Assembly: GCF_024436035.1 (NCBI RefSeq)
Contig: NZ_JANFNG010000003.1
Span: 62,001 to 126,000, forward strand
DNA from: Streptomyces humicola
GTDB lineage: Bacteria > Actinomycetota > Actinomycetes > Streptomycetales > Streptomycetaceae
Reading direction: 5' to 3'
DNA: 64,000 nucleotides
Made by a program: the position numbers and the translations under genes. The notes under the pieces are model-generated. The model was not told the DNA's origin. It did no database searches and was given only the letters and a program-made list of their open reading frames with translations. Below, in pieces: positions 59,449 through 64,000 of the stretch (the first letter of the stretch is position 1; each line of letters starts with the position of its first letter).

Positions 59449-59473
59449 TAGGACATCAGGTCGGCGCCTTCCA

Positions 59474-59520
59474 GGGCCGCGGAACCCGTGAACCGGGATC
59501 CGCGGCCCTTCTGTTTTCTC
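59474..59520 (+). terminator. Leader terminator (attenuator) of wblC
   Basis: Perfect 10-bp arms GGGCCGCGGA (59474-59483) and TCCGCGGCCC (59499-59508) enclose an inner CCCG/CGGG pair and are followed by TTCTGTTTTCTC (59509-59520). This is a rare, U-rich intrinsic terminator for such GC-rich DNA. It stands 108 nt before the wblC start, so read-through is needed to express wblC. Confidence 0.85.
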
Positions 59521-59627
59521 GGGTGAAAGCCCAGGTGAAAGCGGGTGGAGGGGCCTCGGAGCAGCACCGACCCGGTACCGACAGACACCGGCCCACCGGC
59601 CGGCCGACAGACAGGAAGACACAGACC

Positions 59628-59984
59628 GTGCATCCCGAAGCGCACGCCCCGTCAGTGCCGCATTCCGAAACGATCCCGCCGCCTGTCCCTCCGGAGGTTC
59701 CCTTGCTGCCCCTGTCCGAGCTCGACGACGAGATCGAGCGCCTCGGCGTACCCGTCCCGTGCCGGTCGTACGACCCGGAGGTCTTCTTCGCCGAGACCCC
59801 GGCCGACGTCGAGTACGCCAAGTCGCTGTGCCAGACCTGCCCGGTGCGTGAGGCCTGCCTCGCCGGGGCCAAGGCCCGCCGCGAGCCGTGGGGCGTCTGG
59901 GGCGGCGAGCTCTTCGTCCAGGGCGTCGTGGTCGCCCGGAAGCGGCCGCGGGGACGTCCGCGCAAGCACGAGGTCGTGGCATGA
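59628..59984 (+). CDS. wblC: WhiB-like transcription factor WblC/WhiB7
   Basis: The 118-residue protein has four Fe-S ligands, Cys45, Cys68, Cys71 and Cys77 (Cys-x22-Cys-x2-Cys-x5-Cys), the Gly-Val-Trp-Gly-Gly-Glu turn at 89-94 and a basic AT-hook at 104-113 (Arg-Lys-Arg-Pro-Arg-Gly-Arg-Pro-Arg-Lys). These mark the WhiB7 subgroup that activates intrinsic antibiotic-resistance genes with the principal sigma factor. GTG 59628 was chosen for AGGAAG at a 9-nt spacing and for the family start; the frame is open further upstream. It is preceded by its own attenuator. It overlaps the next gene by 4 bases. Confidence 0.93.
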   Translation: MHPEAHAPSVPHSETIPPPVPPEVPLLPLSELDDEIERLGVPVPCRSYDPEVFFAETPADVEYAKSLCQTCPVREACLAGAKARREPWGVWGGELFVQGVVVARKRPRGRPRKHEVVA

Positions 59985-60298
59985 ACGCCCGTACGGCCGT
60001 CGGAACCATCGACAACCCCCTGACGCACGATCCGCAGAAGCAGGCAGCCCCTATGAACCCGTCCGCCACCGACACGCCCGTCCGCCGAAACGACGCCGAG
60101 GCGTCGCGCCAGAACAGGACCCGTCAGATGCAATTGATGCACGAAGCCCTGGCCCGGGCTCAATACCGCTCGCGGCTGTACGAGGCCGAATCCGAACGCA
60201 GGGCCCTCCGTCTGGCCCGGGCCAGGCGGTTGCAGCGCCGCGCCGAGCGCGCGTCGCTGCGGGCCCGCCGCGCCATCGCCCTCGCGGTGATGCAGTAG
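59981..60298 (+). CDS. Small Arg/Ala-rich protein co-transcribed with wblC
   Basis: The 105-residue protein overlaps the wblC stop (ATGA), indicating coupled translation. It has a disordered N terminus and, from about 45, a highly basic helix (Arg-Ala-Arg-Arg-Leu-Gln-Arg-Arg-Ala-Glu-Arg-Ala-Ser-Leu-Arg-Ala-Arg-Arg), typical of a coiled or nucleic-acid-binding segment. Function is unknown; it could be a WblC-linked accessory. A second ATG at 60053 is possible. A strong terminator follows. Confidence 0.7.
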   Translation: MNARTAVGTIDNPLTHDPQKQAAPMNPSATDTPVRRNDAEASRQNRTRQMQLMHEALARAQYRSRLYEAESERRALRLARARRLQRRAERASLRARRAIALAVMQ

Positions 60299-60351
60299 CA
60301 GCCGCCTGAGGCTCGCACTCCGAAACCTGTCGGCGACAAAGCAAGGTCGGC

Positions 60352-60391
60352 CACCGCTGGGCCGGTTCCGAACGGGACCGGCCCAGCGGTG
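60352..60391. terminator. Hairpin terminator after the wblC operon
   Basis: An 18-bp stem (one wobble) runs from 60352-60369 to 60374-60391 around the loop GAAC; the arms begin CACCGCTGGGCCGG and end CCGGCCCAGCGGTG. It closes the wblC transcription unit. Confidence 0.8.
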
Positions 60392-60435
60392 CGTTGCGTC
60401 GTAGTCCGCGCGGTAGGTGGAGGTATCGTCGGCAG

Positions 60436-60645
60436 GTGGATCAGAAGACTCAGCAAACCGCTTCTGAAGACCGGACCGCTCGGCCGGCCCCGGCCGTGTG
60501 CGCGCGCTGCGGCGCCACCAGCGACAACCTGCCCATCACCTGGACCTGCTCCGTGGAGGGCGGGGTACGCCTTTACTTCTGCGACCACTGCGGCCGCACC
60601 CATCTGCGCAGCATCGAGGGACGGCTCGACTCCGCCTGGTGGTAG
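60436..60645 (+). CDS. Small zinc-ribbon protein (69 aa)
   Basis: The protein has two Cys pairs, Cys-Ala-Arg-Cys-Gly near 18-22 and Cys-Asp-His-Cys-Gly near 47-51, a likely single zinc ribbon, with a C-terminal Leu-Asp-Ser-Ala-Trp-Trp. Function is unknown. TATCGT (60424-60429) ends 6 nt before the GTG without a ribosome binding site, so a leaderless transcript is likely. Its stop directly abuts the kinase gene stop on the other strand. Confidence 0.75.
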   Translation: MDQKTQQTASEDRTARPAPAVCARCGATSDNLPITWTCSVEGGVRLYFCDHCGRTHLRSIEGRLDSAWW

Positions 60646-61995
60646 TCAGGCCGTCTCGGTCTGCTCCGGGTGGGCGAATCCGGGCAGCCATTCCAGCAGT
60701 TCGTCGCGCAGCCGCACGGTGGCGTCCAGCTGGCACAGCACGCCGATCGTGCTGAGCGTCACGCGGTGGATGAGCAGGTACGACGGCGGCAGATTGAGCT
60801 GCTTGCCCAACTGGTAGGCGGGGGAGCGGGGATCGGCCACGCGTGCCGCCTGGGCGCGCATCCACGCCCTGCCGAAAGTGAACTCCGTGACCCGGGCAGG
60901 TTCGATCACCGGCCGCAGGTAGTCCAGTACGGCGTCGGGGTCGAGCTTGATCGTCGGCCTGACGAACCCTTCGTCGCACAGGATGGCAAGCACCTCTTCA
61001 GCCTCGTCCTCCAGGGCCAGCCGCAGCGATGTGCCTATCGGCAGCGGCAGCCCCTCGGGCAGGCGGTCGACCGTGCCGAAGTCCAGAACGCCCAGCCGCC
61101 ATCCCTCCGCCGGGCCGTCGTCGACGAGCAGCCGGAAGTTCCCCGGATGCGGGTCGGCGTGCAGCAGCCCGGTGCGGGCCGGACCGGCGAAGAGGAAGCG
61201 CGCGAGCAACTGCCCCGCCCTGTTCCTCTCCTCCGCACTGCCACGGGAGATCACCTCGGCCAGCGGCACCCCCTCCAGCCATTCGGTGACGAGCACCTCG
61301 TCGGCCTGATGCACGACGTCGGGCACCACCACATCCGGGTCATCCGCGAACTCGACCGCGTGCGCATGCTGGGCCGAAGCCTCCAGCGCGTAGTCCAGCT
61401 CCTCCTTGACCCGGTCGCGCAGCTCCGCGATGAGCGGCTTCATGTCCATGCCCGGAATCAGCGGACCAAACAGCCGTGCCACCCGGCTGAGTTGGGACAG
61501 GTCTGACAGCAGCGCATCTCCGGCCCCGGGATACTGCACCTTCACCGCGACCTCGCGCCCGTCCTGCCAGACGCCGCGGTGCACCTGGCCGATCGATGCG
61601 GCTGCGGAGGGCTTGTCCTCGAAGTTCTCGAAGAGATCCCGCCAGTCCTCGCCGAGCCGTTTCGCCAGCACGTCGTGAACGGTGCGCGCTGGCATCGGCG
61701 GCGCGGCGTCCTGCAGCTTGGTGAGCGCGGCCCGGTAGGGCCCCGCGACCTCCTCCGGCAGCGCTGCCTCGAACACTGACAGCGCCTGGCCGAACTTCAT
61801 GGCTCCGCCCTTGAGCTCGCCCAGCACCTTGAACAGCTGCTCAGCGGTCTGCTGCTGCAGCTCGCTCGCCACCACGTCGGCCGGCCGGCCCCCGATCCGC
61901 TTGCCGAGCCCGATGGTGGCACGGCCTGCAAAGCCGAGCGGCAGCGCGGCCAACTTCGCGGTACGGGTCATGGCCTTACGAGGAAGATCCGACAT
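60646..61995 (-). CDS. ABC1/UbiB-family atypical kinase
   Basis: The 449-residue protein has the family Lys-x-Gly-Gln motif (Met-Lys-Phe-Gly-Gln), Ala-Ala-Ala-Ser-Ile-Gly-Gln-Val, Val-Ala-Val-Lys-Val-Gln-Tyr-Pro-Gly, Ala-Asp-Pro-His-Pro-Gly-Asn catalytic region and Leu-Asp-Phe-Gly. It is an atypical kinase of unknown substrate; relatives handle isoprenoid lipids. The ATG follows GAAAGAGGG. The mycobacterial counterpart also adjoins whiB7 and affects antibiotic tolerance. Confidence 0.9.
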   Translation of the reverse strand: MSDLPRKAMTRTAKLAALPLGFAGRATIGLGKRIGGRPADVVASELQQQTAEQLFKVLGELKGGAMKFGQALSVFEAALPEEVAGPYRAALTKLQDAAPPMPARTVHDVLAKRLGEDWRDLFENFEDKPSAAASIGQVHRGVWQDGREVAVKVQYPGAGDALLSDLSQLSRVARLFGPLIPGMDMKPLIAELRDRVKEELDYALEASAQHAHAVEFADDPDVVVPDVVHQADEVLVTEWLEGVPLAEVISRGSAEERNRAGQLLARFLFAGPARTGLLHADPHPGNFRLLVDDGPAEGWRLGVLDFGTVDRLPEGLPLPIGTSLRLALEDEAEEVLAILCDEGFVRPTIKLDPDAVLDYLRPVIEPARVTEFTFGRAWMRAQAARVADPRSPAYQLGKQLNLPPSYLLIHRVTLSTIGVLCQLDATVRLRDELLEWLPGFAHPEQTETA

Positions 61996-62056
61996 GCGCC
62001 CTCTTTCGGTCGGGATGGCACAGCAACTGCCCAGTCGCTCACGGTGAGCCGGGTGG

Positions 62057-63175
62057 TCACCCGGCCATTGTCGCGCGTGCTGCCGACTGTGAAGCACTGC
62101 ACCCGCAACCACACTCGGGATGCGCCGCGATCCGCGTGTGCCTCAGGCCGAGTCCGGACAAGGAGAACTCCAGGCGCGCCCCCACGCTGGGCGGAGTGCC
62201 GCCGTCGAGGAAGGCGAGCGCATGCGTGCCCGCCAGCCCCGCGACCAGTGTCGCCAGGGCCACGTCGCAGGCAGGCACCGCCGGCGGACGGCCGGAGCGC
62301 AGCTGGGCGAGGATCCTCGGCCACGCAGGATCGGCGTCGGCGCGGCCCAGCTCAAGACACCCGGCGCACGGCGAGCGGCCCGGCACCACCAGCGGCCCGA
62401 CGAATCCGACACCCTCGACAACGCCCGCGTACAGGTGGGGGATCCCGGCCATGACCAGCGGCTCCGCCTCCGCGGGGTCGGGTGCGTACGCCGCCAGACC
62501 GTCGCGCGGCGCCAGCACCATCAACCCCAGAGCGGGTTCGGAACCCGCTGGGCGCCCGGAGCGGGACGAGGCAGGCCGCGGGTCGGGCGCGGCGCGCCGG
62601 ACCGCGGCGCGCGCCGCCGACTCCCTGCGCTCTCCCACCTGTATCGCAGGGATGCCGCACGGCGCCGCGTCCCACGGCTCTGCTTTTCCGCCGTCCTGCA
62701 CATCGACGCGGGCGAGACCGGCGGCCGAGAGCACCGCGGCGAGCGACGCCCCCACCCGCCCGGCGCCGCGCACCCTGACGCGGAGGGCACGCCGAGCCGC
62801 CATCCGCGCGGCGGCAGCACCCGGCTCGCGGTGGACCAGCGAAAGCGACGCCAGATCCGGCCGCAGCCGTTCGAGCGCACCCGTCCCGCTCCCCATGACG
62901 TCGCTGAGCCCTCCCGTGCTGTCCGCGTCGTCGAGCACGCCGCCGCGTGCGAGCTCGTCCAGGAGCCGCTCGGCGCGATCCGGCGCGAGGCCGAGCGCCG
63001 CGGCCTCCTGGTAGAGCAGGCCGAGGCCGCGTGTCCCGTCGAGCAGACGGAGGAAGCGCGATGCCGGGCCGTCCAGCGACTCCAGCACCACTGCCTGCTC
63101 CGGGCCGACCCCGAACTGCAGGCTCGTGCGCTCCCGCCAGCTGCGCCGCAGTGCGGGCTTGAGCATCGGATGCAT
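62057..63175 (-). CDS. E1-like/ThiF-family protein, orphan
   Basis: The 372-residue protein has an N-terminal helical region of TOMM/ThiF-like appearance and a Rossmann-like segment (Val-Arg-Gly-Ala-Gly-Arg-Val-Gly-Ala-Ser-Leu-Ala near 129-140). Cys pairs Cys-Ala-Gly-Cys and Cys-Gly-Cys-Gly-Cys near the C terminus probably bind zinc. The adenylation Arg and Asp residues of active E1 proteins were not recognised. No precursor peptide, dehydrogenase or other E1 partner is adjacent. A role in thiocarboxylate or peptide modification chemistry is possible but unsupported. The ATG follows GGGGGA. Confidence 0.65.
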   Translation of the reverse strand: MHPMLKPALRRSWRERTSLQFGVGPEQAVVLESLDGPASRFLRLLDGTRGLGLLYQEAAALGLAPDRAERLLDELARGGVLDDADSTGGLSDVMGSGTGALERLRPDLASLSLVHREPGAAAARMAARRALRVRVRGAGRVGASLAAVLSAAGLARVDVQDGGKAEPWDAAPCGIPAIQVGERRESAARAAVRRAAPDPRPASSRSGRPAGSEPALGLMVLAPRDGLAAYAPDPAEAEPLVMAGIPHLYAGVVEGVGFVGPLVVPGRSPCAGCLELGRADADPAWPRILAQLRSGRPPAVPACDVALATLVAGLAGTHALAFLDGGTPPSVGARLEFSLSGLGLRHTRIAAHPECGCGCSASQSAARATMAG

Positions 63176-63277
63176 GACACGTCCCCCTTGTCCCGTTATC
63201 CCGTTTTCTCGTTGTCCTGTGCCGGGTTTCCTCCGGTCGGCTCCAGAATGCACGCTCCTCCCGGGCCCTGCCGGAAG

Positions 63278-63286
63278 TTATCCACA
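63278..63286 (+). other. DnaA box
   Basis: A perfect TTATCCACA lies in the 190-nt gap before the metallopeptidase gene, in the same AAGTTATCCACAGGC context as 56735-56743. Single box. Confidence 0.5.
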
Positions 63287-63365
63287 GGCTGTGGGCATTA
63301 GTCATTTCATAGGCGTCAGCCCGGGACGCGCGACTTATCCGCACCCCAGCCGGTAACGTCGGGGC

Positions 63366-63965
63366 GTGTCCGCCGAGCCCGTATCCCCCGCATCCCGCAG
63401 TCATCCCCTCGGCTCCCGGGCGACCGCAGTGGAGGTACGGCGCAGCGCGCGCCGCCGCAGAACGGTTTCCGCGTACCGCGAGGGAAATCGCACCATCGTG
63501 CTGATCCCCGCCCGGATGTCGGCAGCCGAGGAGCAGCGCTGGGTCGCCGTGATGCTCGACAAGCTCGCCGCCCAGGAGAGCAAACGGATGCTCGGCGACG
63601 ACGAGCTCGCCGAACGCGCGGCATGGCTGTCCGAGCAATATCTCGACGGACGCGCCAGGCCCGACACCGTACGGTGGGTCACCAACCAGAACACCCGCTG
63701 GGGCTCGTGCACCCCTGCCGAGGGCAGCATCAGGCTCTCCCACCGCCTGCAGGGCATGCCCGAGTACGTCGTCGACTACGTGCTGCTGCACGAGCTCGCG
63801 CACCTGCTCGTCCCCGGCCACGGGCCGCGCTTCTGGGCGCTGTTGGAGGCGTATCCACGCACCGAACGGGCGCGCGGCTATCTCGAAGGGGTGGTCGCGG
63901 CGGCCCGTCTGCCCTGTCTGCCGACGGCCCGCGACGGACGCGGCGGGCAGCGCGAGGAGCGTTAG
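63366..63965 (+). CDS. YgjP-like (M48/DUF45) zinc metallopeptidase
   Basis: The 199-residue protein has the zinc motif His-Glu-Leu-Ala-His near residue 142, a downstream His in Pro-Gly-His-Gly-Pro-Arg-Phe-Trp, and the conserved Arg-Trp-Gly-Ser-Cys. These are typical of the YgjP/DUF45 metallopeptidase group. The substrate is unknown. TAACGT (63354-63359) ends 6 nt before the GTG start with no ribosome binding site, indicating leaderless translation. Confidence 0.86.
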   Translation: MSAEPVSPASRSHPLGSRATAVEVRRSARRRRTVSAYREGNRTIVLIPARMSAAEEQRWVAVMLDKLAAQESKRMLGDDELAERAAWLSEQYLDGRARPDTVRWVTNQNTRWGSCTPAEGSIRLSHRLQGMPEYVVDYVLLHELAHLLVPGHGPRFWALLEAYPRTERARGYLEGVVAAARLPCLPTARDGRGGQREER

Positions 63966-64000
63966 ACCAGCGCGCGGGTGCGGTCGAGGAGCCGTACCAC
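63962..64000 (-). CDS. C-terminal end of a gene continuing beyond the window
   Basis: On the minus strand the frame ends Val-Arg-Leu-Leu-Asp-Arg-Thr-Arg-Ala-Leu-Val-stop (TAA complement at 63962-63964). It overlaps the stop of the metallopeptidase gene tail to tail. Too short to identify. Confidence 0.4.
   Translation of the reverse strand: MVRLLDRTRALV

Noticed and set aside
62057-63175. A TOMM or thiopeptide biosynthetic cluster around the E1-like gene
   Set aside because: No precursor peptide, dehydrogenase, protease or export genes are next to it.

Overview
The window is GC-rich actinomycete chromosomal DNA. Third-codon G/C bias, frequent GTG starts, Tat machinery, WhiB-like and DUF3117/DUF3107 small proteins and mycoredoxin all point to Streptomyces or a close relative (family Streptomycetaceae). 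No rRNA, tRNA, CRISPR array, prophage or intact insertion sequence was seen. Gene order repeats two mycobacterial neighbourhoods from memory: dapE / LOG / folP2 / DivIVA-like / tag / DUF3117 / O-methyltransferase / sigE-rseA-htrA-tatB / mrp / DUF1003 / MgtE-like (Rv1202-Rv1232), and rhlE / ferritin-like / DUF3107 / TetR / moeZ / ATL / adnAB / nudC / mycoredoxin / uvrD2 / whiB7 / ABC1 kinase (Rv3211-Rv3196). This is therefore conserved core chromosome carrying a few lineage-specific inserts.

Layout. 1-7.4 kb: a secreted protein (partial), a membrane-anchored lysozyme-like protein, lysine/peptidoglycan precursor (dapE), LOG, FolP2-like, DivIVA-like and DNA-repair glycosylase genes. 7.4-16.5 kb: envelope stress and export block (O-methyltransferase; ECF sigma factor, zinc anti-sigma factor and HtrA-like protease; TatB; Mrp Fe-S carrier; DUF1003 and a soluble MgtE-like protein). 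16.5-26.6 kb: DMT exporter, SUFU-domain protein, zinc-ribbon protein, PHP phosphoesterase, MarC, a 46-residue protein, alpha/beta hydrolase, DEAD-box helicase, ferritin-like protein, DUF3107, TetR and a 59-residue acidic protein. 26.7-33.4 kb: alpha/beta hydrolase, then a peptide ABC importer preceded by a leaderless 31-codon ORF. 33.6-38.5 kb: a four-gene cassette (PelF-like glycosyltransferase, polytopic membrane protein, sugar-nucleotide epimerase, spherulin-4-like hydrolase) that may make and trim a Pel/galactosaminogalactan-like polymer. 38.6-43.4 kb: moeZ and a molybdate operon with fused permease/ATPase. 43.5-46.3 kb: a large flippase-like protein with a probable pseudokinase domain. 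46.4-64 kb: genome maintenance and stress block (ATL, AdnA/AdnB-like helicase-nucleases, M20 dipeptidase, NudC, mycoredoxin, UvrD2, WblC with its attenuator, ABC1 kinase, an orphan E1-like protein and a YgjP-like metallopeptidase).

Regulation can be read in unusual detail. wblC has an AT-element promoter overlapping the uvrD2 stop, a 98-codon upstream ORF and a near-perfect intrinsic terminator before its start codon. adnB has a PafBC/RecA-NDp-like promoter inside the end of adnA. The mycoredoxin gene has a SigR-type promoter, and the ECF sigma gene has an ECF-type (GGAAC-N17-CGTT) promoter suggesting autoregulation. At least a dozen genes carry a TANNNT hexamer 6-7 nt before the start codon, as expected for leaderless transcripts. 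Everything was read by eye; family assignments rest on motifs, length and context, not on searches.
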